Shown one piece after another: positions 9,350 to 16,828 of a DNA stretch of 25,078 nucleotides (position 1 is its first letter; the number at the start of each line of letters is the position of its first letter). Source of the stretch: an uncultured Lachnospiraceae bacterium (GTDB lineage Bacteria > Bacillota_A > Clostridia > Lachnospirales > Lachnospiraceae); the NCBI GenBank assembly GCA_947175285.1, contig CAMWMM010000015.1, positions 1-25,078 of the forward strand. Direction: 5' to 3'. The position numbers and the translations under genes were made by a program. Below the pieces are notes generated by a model. That model was not told the origin of the DNA. It searched no databases and saw only the letters and a program-made list of their open reading frames with translations.

Positions 9350-10471
9350 TTATAGATTTTCCAGCTTCTTTTTCTTATAAGCCGCAAACTCGCCTGCATC
9401 CAGTGCATTCCTGATTTCTGTCATCATCGTATTATAAAAATACAGATTATGCAATACACAAAAACGCATCCCTAGCATTTCTTTTGCCTTTAGCAAATGT
9501 CTGATATATGCCCTTGAATATCCTCTCCTGCAGACCGGACAGCCGCATCCTTCTTCTATCGGACGCTTGTCCAACTCATACTGTGCGTTGAACAAATTGA
9601 TTTTACCATGATTTGTATAAAGGTGTCCATGCCTTCCGTTTCTGGTCGGATAAACACAGTCAAAAAAATCAACCCCCCGCTCTACCGCTTCCAAAATATT
9701 CGCCGGTGTACCGACCCCCATCAGATAAACAGGCTTATCCACAGGCAGATACGGTACGGTTTCTTCCAGAACATGATACATCTGCTCATGCGTTTCACCT
9801 ACGGCAAGACCTCCCAGCGCATAACCGTCCAGATTCAATTCTGCAATCCTCTTGGCATGGTCGATTCTGATATCATCAAAAATGGCTCCCTGATTGATGC
9901 CGAACAATAACTGTTTCGGATTTATCGTATCTTCAAGGGAATTTAACCGTGCCATCTCTTTCTTACAGCGTTCCAGCCATCTTGTCGTACGCTCTACCGA
10001 ATTTTTTACGTACTTTCTGTCCGCCACACTTGACGGGCATTCGTCAAACGCCATAGCGATTGTCGAACCGAGATTCGACTGTATCTGCATACTCTCCTCC
10101 GGTCCCATAAAAATTTTTCTGCCGTCAATATGTGAATGAAAATAAACGCCCTCTTCTTTAATTTTCCTAAGACTTGCCAGAGAAAAAACCTGAAATCCCC
10201 CGGAATCCGTTAAAATCGGTTTATCCCAGAGCATAAATTTATGCAGACCGCCAAGCTGTTTTACAACTAAATCTCCCGGTCTGACATGCAGATGATATGT
10301 GTTTGACAATTCCACCTGCGTGCTTATCTCTTCCAAATCCTGCGTCGATACGGCGCCTTTAATAGCCGCCACCGTTCCTACGTTCATAAAAACCGGAGTC
10401 TGTATCACACCATGCACAGTCTGCAGTTCGCCGCGTTTCGCTCTGCCCTCTTGTTTGATTACTCTATACAT
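9350..10471 (-). CDS. tgt: tRNA-guanine transglycosylase (queuine tRNA-ribosyltransferase)
   Basis: Exchanges guanine 34 for preQ1 in tRNAs with GUN anticodons (Tyr, His, Asn, Asp), in the queuosine pathway. At 373 residues it is full length. Visible features are the catalytic-region aspartate in TDSGGFQVFS (Asp89), the GINQGAIFDDIR and GGLAVGE segments, FFDCVYPTRNGRHG carrying the nucleophilic aspartate, and the zinc site GCGCPVCRRGYSRAYIRHL near residues 307-326 with a later His. An AGGAG site is 10 bases upstream of the ATG. It lies 31 bases after the vanY-like gene and 43 before yajC. Confidence 0.97.
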   Translation of the reverse strand: MYRVIKQEGRAKRGELQTVHGVIQTPVFMNVGTVAAIKGAVSTQDLEEISTQVELSNTYHLHVRPGDLVVKQLGGLHKFMLWDKPILTDSGGFQVFSLASLRKIKEEGVYFHSHIDGRKIFMGPEESMQIQSNLGSTIAMAFDECPSSVADRKYVKNSVERTTRWLERCKKEMARLNSLEDTINPKQLLFGINQGAIFDDIRIDHAKRIAELNLDGYALGGLAVGETHEQMYHVLEETVPYLPVDKPVYLMGVGTPANILEAVERGVDFFDCVYPTRNGRHGHLYTNHGKINLFNAQYELDKRPIEEGCGCPVCRRGYSRAYIRHLLKAKEMLGMRFCVLHNLYFYNTMMTEIRNALDAGEFAAYKKKKLENL

Positions 10472-10502
10472 GAACTTCTGTCTCCTGCCGTCACGTATCT
10501 TT

Positions 10503-11552
10503 TTACAGATACTTATCCCAAAATTCCTCCAGACAGATATCTTCCTGCGTCATAATAGTAGCTGCTTCTTTTCCTACATAGCGGAAATGCCATGGTTCAT
10601 ATTCAATACTCGTAATGTATTCTTTTCCTTCCGGATATCTGATAATAAAACCATACTCACAGCTATGCTGCGCAAGCCACTTACCTGCCTCCGTCTCTCC
10701 GAATCCCTCGTCCAGTGACGTATAGGTGTCCGAAAAAATGTCGATTGCCAATCCAATCTGATGCTCACTTGCTCCCGGTATGGTAACTGTCCGGGAAGCT
10801 GTTTTATAGGCTTCCATATAAGAATATCCCTGTCCCATATACAATTTGAGTTTTTTCTCAAAAAGCATTTCCTGTCTGTCCAGATTTCTATAAGGAGAAC
10901 AGATGGCAAGATTGATTCCGTCTGTTTTCGCCGCCTGAAGCATCAGCAAAAGATCCGCGATAATCCGCTCATCACACTGCATGCTTCCTTTAATGGCGCC
11001 CAGATTAAAACTGTAATCATCTGGTATCGGATGCTGCTTATTGACTAACAAAAGCCGCCAGTCACTGCTGTCAAATACGACTTCTTCTTCCGTATCTTCC
11101 ACAGTTTCATTTTCCAGCGTATAATTTTCCGTCACTTCCAGAATATCATCCAATGTAAAGGAATCCATGCTTCCTATATCATCCGAATCATCATATTCCT
11201 TAATCGCTTCCTCTTCTTCCAATAATATACTCTCATCAGGGATTATTTCTATTTCATCGGCAAGCGCAACATCAGAATCCTCTACAACCACATCAATATA
11301 GGCTGCCTGCGTATTGACAAAACCCGCCTGTCCCTCAAACACTGCAAAGGAAAAACTACAGCTTGACATAAAAAACAGCAGCGTAAATGCAATACTCACA
11401 TAGCGTTTTCCATTTGACGCAAAATAACTGCCTATGTTGTATACCATCAGTACCACCGCCAGCATAAGCAGGCAGGGAAGCTTTAATAATTTATTTTTCT
11501 TTGCGATATCCATGCACCTTTGCATGGCTTTTTCCCGAAAAGTTATTTTCAT
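10503..11552 (-). CDS. Membrane-anchored D-alanyl-D-alanine carboxypeptidase (VanY-like, peptidase M15B)
   Basis: Zinc peptidase predicted to trim the terminal D-Ala of peptidoglycan stems outside the membrane. The C-terminal domain (about residues 165-349) carries the complete M15 zinc set: SEHQIGLAID (His264, Asp271) and EPWHFRYV (Glu319 as base, His322). The N-terminus has two hydrophobic stretches (about 22-45 and 52-72). They are followed by an unusually acidic linker, roughly residues 88-160, rich in Glu/Asp. The start is not fully certain: the ATG at 11552 has only a weak GGA-rich site, and in-frame ATGs follow within 14 codons. A promoter-like sequence at 11594-11621 fits transcription from this side, probably into tgt. 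Confidence 0.92.
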   Translation of the reverse strand: MKITFREKAMQRCMDIAKKNKLLKLPCLLMLAVVLMVYNIGSYFASNGKRYVSIAFTLLFFMSSCSFSFAVFEGQAGFVNTQAAYIDVVVEDSDVALADEIEIIPDESILLEEEEAIKEYDDSDDIGSMDSFTLDDILEVTENYTLENETVEDTEEEVVFDSSDWRLLLVNKQHPIPDDYSFNLGAIKGSMQCDERIIADLLLMLQAAKTDGINLAICSPYRNLDRQEMLFEKKLKLYMGQGYSYMEAYKTASRTVTIPGASEHQIGLAIDIFSDTYTSLDEGFGETEAGKWLAQHSCEYGFIIRYPEGKEYITSIEYEPWHFRYVGKEAATIMTQEDICLEEFWDKYL

Positions 11553-11593
11553 TTTTCCACATCCACTATGTAATGTATAAGTACCTAATCTAT

Positions 11594-11621
11594 ATCATAA
11601 CATATATTTTTGATTTGTAAA
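11594..11621 (-). promoter_or_regulatory. Predicted promoter of the vanY-tgt-yajC transcript
   Basis: On the minus strand TTTACA (11621-11616) and TATGAT (11599-11594) are 16 bases apart, and a TG one base before the -10 gives an extended -10. It points at the VanY-like gene, about 40 bases from its start codon. Confidence 0.6.
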
Positions 11622-11642
11622 TCATTTTTATTATGTAAATCA
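11611..11642. promoter_or_regulatory. Operator-like palindrome over the vanY promoter -35
   Basis: TGATTTGTAAATCA at 11611-11624 is a perfect palindrome apart from its two central bases, and a further half site TGTAAATCA lies at 11634-11642. The palindrome covers the -35 of the predicted vanY promoter, so a repressor bound there could block it. The regulator is unknown, and an AT-rich spacer can give such symmetry by chance. Confidence 0.35.
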
Positions 11643-11691
11643 AAAAAAATTTTAGGAAATTTTGCGAAAATTTGTACAAATTAACCAACTC

Positions 11692-11720
11692 TTTCCATAT
11701 TTTGAAAATTATGCTATACT
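11692..11720 (+). promoter_or_regulatory. Predicted promoter of aroC
   Basis: TATACT at 11715-11720 with an upstream TG (extended -10) and TTTCCA at 11692-11697, 17 bases away, matching TTGACA at four positions. The distance to the aroC ATG is about 30 bases, leaving a short leader. Confidence 0.55.
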
Positions 11721-11750
11721 GACAAAAACATAAGAAAGCGAGATTATATT

Positions 11751-12851
11751 ATGGCTGGTTCCTCTTTTGGCAGACTTTTTCAAATTACAACATGGGGAGA
11801 ATCTCATGGAGAAGCGCTTGGCGTCGTGATTGACGGCTGCCCCGCCGGACTCCCCTTATCCGAAAACGATATACAGATTTTTTTAGACCGGCGCAAACCC
11901 GGCAAAACAAAAATTTCCACCCCCAGAAAAGAGGATGACAAGGTAGAAATCCTGTCCGGCATTTTTGAGGGAAAGACAACCGGTACGCCCCTATCACTTA
12001 TGATACGCAACACTTCACAACGTTCCTCCGACTATAGTGAAATTGCAAACTATTACCGCCCCGGCCACGCGGATTACACCTTTGAACAAAAGTACGGTTT
12101 CCGTGACTATCGCGGCGGCGGACGTTCCTCTGCAAGAGAAACAATCGGACGTGTTGCAGCAGGCGCGATTGCTTCCAAACTGTTAGATACGCTCGGCATC
12201 CGGCTGACAGCTTATACCCGTTCTATCGGACCTGTCACCATTGATGAGAATGCTTTCGACGCCCAGGCTATTTTGGAAACACCGACCTGTATGCCCGACT
12301 ATGAAGCTTCCAAAAAAGCCGAAGCCTATCTTGAACAATGCATGAAAGATTATGATTCTGCCGGCGGCGTCATCGAATGTAAGATAACAGGCTGCCCTGC
12401 CGGTATCGGCGAACCAGTCTTTGATAAGCTGGACGCTGACCTTGCAAAAGCCATAATGTCAATCGGCGCAGTCAAGGCTGTGGAAATCGGTGACGGTACT
12501 CTCGTATCCACACGCAAAGGCTCGGAAAACAACGACTCTTTCACGATGCAGGATAAGCAGGTCATCAAAGTTACAAACCACGCCGGTGGCATATTGGGAG
12601 GCATCAGCGACGGTTCTGCGATTATCTTACGCGCTCATGTGAAACCAACTCCGTCTATTTTTCAAACACAACAGACTGTTAATAAACAGGGCGAAAATAT
12701 CGAAATCGCCATCAAAGGCAGACACGACCCTGTCGTTGTTCCAAGAGCAGTCGTCGTCGTGGAATGCATGGCTGCTATCACCATACTGGATGCACTGCTT
12801 GTCAATATGGGGGCAAGAGTGGAAAATCTGCAAAAAATCTACCGGTTTTGA
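11751..12851 (+). CDS. aroC: Chorismate synthase
   Basis: FMN-dependent last step of the shikimate pathway, turning EPSP into chorismate for aromatic amino acids. The 366-residue length is normal. Family signatures are present in order: GRLFQITTWGESHGEALG at the N-terminus, RPGHADYTFEQKYG and RDYRGGGRSSARETIGRVA around residues 103-141, and the late GRHDPVVVPRAVVVVECM. The ribosome site before the ATG is weak (AAGAAAGCGAG). It is one of two plus-strand genes, divergent from the VanY-like gene and convergent with the aldolase-like gene; no other shikimate gene is adjacent. Confidence 0.97.
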   Translation: MAGSSFGRLFQITTWGESHGEALGVVIDGCPAGLPLSENDIQIFLDRRKPGKTKISTPRKEDDKVEILSGIFEGKTTGTPLSLMIRNTSQRSSDYSEIANYYRPGHADYTFEQKYGFRDYRGGGRSSARETIGRVAAGAIASKLLDTLGIRLTAYTRSIGPVTIDENAFDAQAILETPTCMPDYEASKKAEAYLEQCMKDYDSAGGVIECKITGCPAGIGEPVFDKLDADLAKAIMSIGAVKAVEIGDGTLVSTRKGSENNDSFTMQDKQVIKVTNHAGGILGGISDGSAIILRAHVKPTPSIFQTQQTVNKQGENIEIAIKGRHDPVVVPRAVVVVECMAAITILDALLVNMGARVENLQKIYRF

Positions 12852-12896
12852 ATTACCATACATCCTGCGACATTTGGGCCACGGGCACAAATTCGC

Positions 12897-12920
12897 GTGT
12901 GAAAAATTTATTTTTCACAC
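12897..12920. other. Perfect hairpin downstream of aroC
   Basis: A 10-bp perfect stem pairs 12897-12906 with 12911-12920 (4-base TTTA loop). It is not followed by a U-run. The GC-rich stretch before it (about 12866-12896) has no matching right arm, so the hairpin could be the apex of a truncated, longer palindromic element. Confidence 0.45.
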
Positions 12921-12927
12921 TATAATA

Positions 12928-12965
12928 ACAGGAGGCTTCCCGTAAATATGGGATATGCCTCCTGT
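12928..12965. terminator. Bidirectional terminator between aroC and the aldolase-like gene
   Basis: A 9-bp GC-rich outer stem pairs 12928-12936 with 12957-12965, with an inner TCCC/GGGA stem (12938-12941 with 12950-12953). T-rich sequence follows on both strands: ATTTGTATC on plus, TTATTATA on minus. The two flanking genes converge here. Confidence 0.7.
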
Positions 12966-12981
12966 ATTTGTATCTATATTT

Positions 12982-13959
12982 TTAGAAATTGTCTAAAAGT
13001 TCCAGATAGAAATCGTGATAATCTTTCCGTTCTTCTTTCATGAACTGGATTGCCGTCTTCGGATGCTGGTTCAAAATACCTGTCAAAAGATACGGCACAT
13101 CATATCCCCATACAACTCCTGATTCTTTCATCGGTACAATGTGTTTCTCAATAAACTGTAAAAGCGGGTTAATTCTGTATTTCGGATTTTTCAAAAAGCC
13201 CAGCAACAGTTCGCTCGGACAGTTGCCGCATCCTCTTCCGAGACTGCTTACGGTAGCGTCTAAGTAGCTGACACCGCGCCGCAGTGCCTCTATTGTATTG
13301 GCAAAAGCAAGCTGCTGGTTATTATGTGCATGAATACCTACTTTTTTATTGTATTTATCTGCAATTTCCAGATACTTATCCGAAAGTCTGCTGACCTGTT
13401 CGGGATATAAAGAACCGTAGCTGTCCACAAGGTAAATACATCCTACGCTGCTCTGGCATAACAGTTCCAAAGCCGCGTCGATATCCACTTCATTGGATTT
13501 CGAGATTGCCATGATATTAACCGTTGTTTCATATCCTTTTTTCGTACAATCTTCTATCATTTCCACTGCGGCAGGAATTGTATTGATATAAGTCGCAACT
13601 CTGACAAGGTCAACCGGGCTGTCCTTTTTATTTATAATATCTTTCTTAAAATCGCAACGTCCCACATCCGCCATAATGGATATTTTCATGTCCGTCTTAT
13701 TATCACCGACAACGGCACGGATATCTTTATCGTCACAGAACTTCCATTTTCCGAATTTTTTAACATCAAACATCTCCTTGGACGCTTTATAACCAAATTC
13801 CATATAGTCTACGCCCGCTTTGATGTTTGCCTGATATAAATCTTTTACAAACTCATCCGTAAAGAAGAAATCATTTACCAGACCGCCGTCTCTTAACGTA
13901 CAGTCCATGACTTTGATTTCCGGTGTGTACGACATCAGTGTTCTTTCTTTTTTTCCCAT
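12982..13959 (-). CDS. DRE-TIM (HMG-lyase-like) aldolase-family protein
   Basis: A 325-residue member of the metal-dependent DRE-TIM metallolyase superfamily, closest in look to 4-hydroxy-2-oxovalerate aldolases. The barrel starts with the signature MDCTLRDGGLVNDF (Asp and Arg of the DRE motif). Late metal ligands sit in GIHAHNNQQLAFANT, and the GRGCGNCPSELLL segment is typical of this branch. The natural substrate cannot be told; no dehydrogenase partner usual for the meta-cleavage pathway is nearby, so a role in aromatic breakdown is not supported. It starts 27 bases after tyrS with an AGGAG site, so it is probably transcribed from the T-box-controlled tyrS promoter. GGGAAAAAAAG codons after the ATG give a slightly basic lead. 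Confidence 0.85.
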   Translation of the reverse strand: MGKKERTLMSYTPEIKVMDCTLRDGGLVNDFFFTDEFVKDLYQANIKAGVDYMEFGYKASKEMFDVKKFGKWKFCDDKDIRAVVGDNKTDMKISIMADVGRCDFKKDIINKKDSPVDLVRVATYINTIPAAVEMIEDCTKKGYETTVNIMAISKSNEVDIDAALELLCQSSVGCIYLVDSYGSLYPEQVSRLSDKYLEIADKYNKKVGIHAHNNQQLAFANTIEALRRGVSYLDATVSSLGRGCGNCPSELLLGFLKNPKYRINPLLQFIEKHIVPMKESGVVWGYDVPYLLTGILNQHPKTAIQFMKEERKDYHDFYLELLDNF

Positions 13960-13986
13960 GTTTTCTCTCCTTTTTCCGCCTGTCTG

Positions 13987-15213
13987 TTATTCTACTGTAA
14001 TCTTCTTAAAGCTCTTTTTGCCTTTTTTCACAATGAACTCTTCACTTGCGATTTCATCTTTGCTGTAGGTTTTCTTCACATCGCTTACTTTTTCGCCTTT
14101 GACCGTAACACCACCCTGTTCTACGGCGCGGCGCGCTTCGGAACGGGATGCGGCAAGACCTGAGGCAACCAGAATGCCAAGGATATCAATACTTCCGTCC
14201 ATAAACTTATCGTCGTCCAGTTTCGCTACCGGCATATTTTCAGAACTTCCGCCGCCTGCAAAAAGGGCTTTTGCCGCTTCTTTTGCTTTTTCCGCCTCTT
14301 CTGTTCCATGTACCAGATTTGTCAGCTCATACGCAAGGATTTCCTTTGCCTGATTTAACTGGCTGCCCTCCCACTTATCCATTTCATCAATCTGCTCAAG
14401 CGGTAAAAATGTCAGCATTCTTAAACATTTCAGCACATCGGCATCCGCCACATTACGCCAATACTGGTAAAATTCAAACGGAGACGTCTTGTTCGGGTCA
14501 AGCCATACCGCTCCTTTTTGTGTCTTACCCATCTTATTTCCCTCGGAGTTTAAAAGTAGCGTAATCGTCATGGCGTAAGCATCCTTACCTAATTTCCGGC
14601 GAATTAACTCCGTACCGCCAAGCATATTGCTCCACTGGTCGTCACCGCCAAACTGCATGTTGCAGCCATATCTTTGATATAATTCCAGGAAATCATAACT
14701 TTGCATAATCATGTAGTTAAATTCCAGAAAACTTAATCCCTTTTCCATCCTCTGCTTATAGCACTCCGCTGTCAGCATGCGGTTAACACTGAAATGTACG
14801 CCGATATCACGGATAAATTCAATATAATTCAAATCCGCCAGCCAGTCCGCATTGTTCACCATAAGCGCTTTTCCCTCGGAAAAATCAATAAAACGGCTCA
14901 TCTGCTTTTTAAAACATTCGCAGTTATGCTCTATCGTTTCTTTCGTCATCATCGTACGAAGGTCGCTTCTGCCCGAAGGGTCGCCAATCATGCCCGTACC
15001 GCCTCCGATTAATGCAATCGGTTTATTTCCTGCTTCCTGTAAACGCTTCATCAGGCATAACGCCATAAAATGTCCTACATGGAGACTGTCTGCGGTCGGG
15101 TCAAACCCGATATAAAATGTCGCCTTTCCCTCATTAATCAAGTCGCGGATTTCCGCTTCATCCGTCAGTTGGGCAAGTAATCCTCTTGCCTGTAATTCTT
15201 CGTAAATTTTCAT
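13987..15213 (-). CDS. tyrS: Tyrosyl-tRNA synthetase
   Basis: Class I synthetase that charges tRNA-Tyr. From the chosen start the protein is 408 residues. It has [15 protein letters not shown] (HIGH-type motif, residues 45-48), the tyrosine-pocket GGDDQWSN near 189, KMGKT (KMSKS-type, 227-231), and a C-terminal S4 RNA-binding domain with [20 protein letters not shown]. The ATG at 15213 is chosen because AAAGGAG lies 8 bases upstream. The open frame extends 39 codons further, but that stretch crosses a hairpin-rich non-coding element. A Tyr T-box leader precedes it. Confidence 0.97.
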   Translation of the reverse strand: MKIYEELQARGLLAQLTDEAEIRDLINEGKATFYIGFDPTADSLHVGHFMALCLMKRLQEAGNKPIALIGGGTGMIGDPSGRSDLRTMMTKETIEHNCECFKKQMSRFIDFSEGKALMVNNADWLADLNYIEFIRDIGVHFSVNRMLTAECYKQRMEKGLSFLEFNYMIMQSYDFLELYQRYGCNMQFGGDDQWSNMLGGTELIRRKLGKDAYAMTITLLLNSEGNKMGKTQKGAVWLDPNKTSPFEFYQYWRNVADADVLKCLRMLTFLPLEQIDEMDKWEGSQLNQAKEILAYELTNLVHGTEEAEKAKEAAKALFAGGGSSENMPVAKLDDDKFMDGSIDILGILVASGLAASRSEARRAVEQGGVTVKGEKVSDVKKTYSKDEIASEEFIVKKGKKSFKKITVE

Positions 15214-15233
15214 TTTTCTTACTCCTTTCCATT

Positions 15234-15329
15234 CCCTGTGCAATCGAGTAGAGGAATGTTTTTCTCCACTACTCGCCGCGCGGGGCGTGCGCAGCTTTAG
15301 CTGCAAAACTCCTTGCACGCCCCTGTGCA
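15234..15329. repeat. Two-hairpin element between the T-box terminator and tyrS
   Basis: The 9-base word CCCTGTGCA occurs at 15234-15242 and again at 15321-15329, bounding a compact structured segment. Hairpin one pairs 15245-15255 with 15265-15275 (one mismatch). Hairpin two has a 9-bp stem, 15282-15290 with 15315-15323, and inside it a 6-bp stem, 15291-15296 with 15299-15304. The segment is GC-richer than its surroundings and non-coding. Bounding direct repeats plus internal inverted repeats suggest a small mobile or dispersed element (MITE/REP-like), but no second copy is in this window, so this is inference. Confidence 0.5.
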
Positions 15330-15331
15330 TT

Positions 15332-15363
15332 AAAAAAACCCCGTCCTATGAAAGGACGAGGTT
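15332..15363 (-). terminator. T-box-controlled intrinsic terminator
   Basis: On the minus strand an about 10-bp GC-rich stem (AACCTCGTCC pairing with GGACGGGGTT, one G-U) with a 6-base loop is followed by a run of seven T (15338-15332). It lies just after the T-box sequence, where the leader decides between antiterminator and terminator. Confidence 0.93.
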
Positions 15364-15637
15364 AAAACCCGTGTTACCACCTAACTTCATAAACAGCTCG
15401 CGCTGTCTACCTCACTAAGTACAATCGCTATACGATGATACTCTCCTGCTGTAACGTGCATTCCTCCGTCATGACCTACTAATAAGTATATGCCTTGTAC
15501 AAATGCATTTCTCATATTCTGTCATGAAGCTCTAGGATGTATTCATAAAAGACTTTCCGTGCGCCTCTCATCAGCCGGCTGCTTTCTGTCCGTTCCGTCA
15601 TTTACTACTTGTTCCTATCAACGCCTTTTATTATATT
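15332..15637 (-). promoter_or_regulatory. Tyrosine T-box riboswitch leader
   Basis: The minus-strand leader carries the conserved T-box core AGGTGGTAACACGGG at 15382-15368, followed by the terminator. Near its 5' end is AGTAGTAAATGACGGA, typical of the base of Stem I, then a GGCTGATGAGAGGC-like apical part. The specifier region reads GAA-TAC-ATCC, putting the codon UAC (Tyr) at 15541-15539, in agreement with the downstream tyrS. Uncharged tRNA-Tyr should stabilise the antiterminator and switch on tyrS and probably the aldolase-like gene. The leader fills most of the gene-free stretch 15214-15716, with the two-hairpin element on one side and the promoter on the other. Confidence 0.95.
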
Positions 15638-15643
15638 GTTTGT

Positions 15644-15672
15644 ATCTTATCTGATATTGATTGGTTTGTCAA
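15644..15672 (-). promoter_or_regulatory. Predicted tyrS promoter
   Basis: A consensus TTGACA at 15672-15667 and TAAGAT at 15649-15644, exactly 17 bases apart on the minus strand, immediately upstream of the T-box leader. Transcription would start near 15637. Confidence 0.85.
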
Positions 15673-15716
15673 GATGAAATTTTGCGTTTTACACTGATAT
15701 CTAAAATCTTAATTTT

Positions 15717-16592
15717 TCACAAGTCAAACTCCCGAAACAATTCTTCCTGATACTTTGTATCCTGAACAGCACGTTTTAAGTCAGTGATGCGATTCTGCTC
15801 CAGTAATAGACTGCTTAGTTTATTGCTGCGTTCTATCCCAATCTCTATTCCTTCGTTTTTAAGCGACCTCTCATACTTATCCACATCAAACTCTTCCAAT
15901 ATCATCCCCAATACCTCCGCTCGATATTTTTTCAGGAAATCGGCTAAAATACCATGACCTATACAGTATTTTATTGCTGTATTTAACGCATCCTGCATCG
16001 TTTTTCCTTCTGCGATATAGCGTCTTGTAAGACTTACAAATTCTGCATATTCTTCCAGGGCACTGCATTTCTCCATCAATTGTCTGTTATGCCCATAATT
16101 GATATTAAGCATCCGAACTTTTAATTCTACATCAAATTCTTTTTCTTTATTTTCAAAAGCATCCGACAATTTTAATATCTGTTCTTCCGGCGCTTCCTTT
16201 TCTCCGTTATAGAACACAATACATTGTGGGGTTGGCAGTGAAATCTGCTTTGCGCCATATAAGCTTTCTTCTGCCTGCTCTATCAACTCCTGATATTCTT
16301 CCGCAAGGTAAATTAAAAAGTGAACCGGCATATTTGGATTGTATGTACTTTGATGCTCATATAAATTCAATGTTCCTGCAATCACAAATGCAAGGTCGTT
16401 CTTCATCACAACATAGACTGCGCTCTCAATCGTTACTACTTGTAACTCTGATGCATCCTGATAATACGTTCCATTCAGTGCATTATAAAGCTGCAATAGT
16501 GCTTCCTTGTCTTTCTCAAACAAAAACCGGAAGAGCCTGTCTTTTACCTGACGATGCACTTTTCGTTTCTTTGTCTTTTTTCTTCGCTGCAT
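15717..16592 (-). CDS. Rpn-family (PD-(D/E)XK) recombination-promoting nuclease / transposase-like protein
   Basis: A 291-residue protein of the Rpn/DUF4351-like group common in gut Clostridia, often annotated as putative transposase; related Rpn proteins of E. coli are DNA endonucleases that promote RecA-independent recombination. The nuclease core lies in the N-terminal half: KDRLFRFLFEKDKEALLQLYN, then KNDLAFVIAGTLNLYEHQS with Asp and Glu-x-Gln in the usual catalytic spacing, then NMPVHFLIYLAEEY. A C-terminal helical part carries an EGIEIGIERS-like repeat typical of the group. The ATG at 16592 has GGGAGG 7 bases upstream, better than the in-frame ATG 13 codons earlier. It has its own promoter (16758-16786). 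It lies between tyrS and small accessory genes. Confidence 0.82.
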   Translation of the reverse strand: MQRRKKTKKRKVHRQVKDRLFRFLFEKDKEALLQLYNALNGTYYQDASELQVVTIESAVYVVMKNDLAFVIAGTLNLYEHQSTYNPNMPVHFLIYLAEEYQELIEQAEESLYGAKQISLPTPQCIVFYNGEKEAPEEQILKLSDAFENKEKEFDVELKVRMLNINYGHNRQLMEKCSALEEYAEFVSLTRRYIAEGKTMQDALNTAIKYCIGHGILADFLKKYRAEVLGMILEEFDVDKYERSLKNEGIEIGIERSNKLSSLLLEQNRITDLKRAVQDTKYQEELFREFDL

Positions 16593-16757
16593 ATCATATC
16601 CTCCCATAGTCAGGCAGGACACTACATACAACTACAGCTTCTTGTTTTGCTTATAAGCTGTCTCAGTTCCTGCCATATTCAATTAATGTTTTAGAAATCT
16701 GACAGAAACTGTCCGAATGTGCGAAATGCACACTATTTAGAATTTCCTGATGGATTA

Positions 16758-16786
16758 ATCATAAAAGAAATATAACTATTTGTCAA
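16758..16786 (-). promoter_or_regulatory. Predicted promoter of the Rpn-family gene
   Basis: TTGACA (16786-16781) and TATGAT (16763-16758) are 17 bases apart on the minus strand. This predicts a leader of about 158 bases before the start at 16592, which contains a short 5-bp hairpin (16718-16722 with 16728-16732). Confidence 0.8.
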
Positions 16787-16828
16787 TCTATTTTGAACGA
16801 ATTTTAAACATTTTACATATTTTATTCA

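Noticed and set aside
10501..10516. GTATCT/AGATAC inverted repeat at the vanY stop as a terminator
   Set aside because: Only 6 bp and followed directly by the tgt ribosome site without a T-run.
12982..13959. Citramalate/isopropylmalate synthase (leuA/cimA) for the DRE-TIM gene
   Set aside because: At 325 residues it lacks the C-terminal regulatory domain and the synthase-type acetyl-CoA motifs; the GRGCGNCPSELLL segment fits the aldolase-like branch better.
15214..15330. 39-codon N-terminal extension of tyrS
   Set aside because: The extension reads through the hairpin element up to the T-box terminator, has no ribosome site, and tyrosyl-tRNA synthetases start at MKIYEELxxRG.
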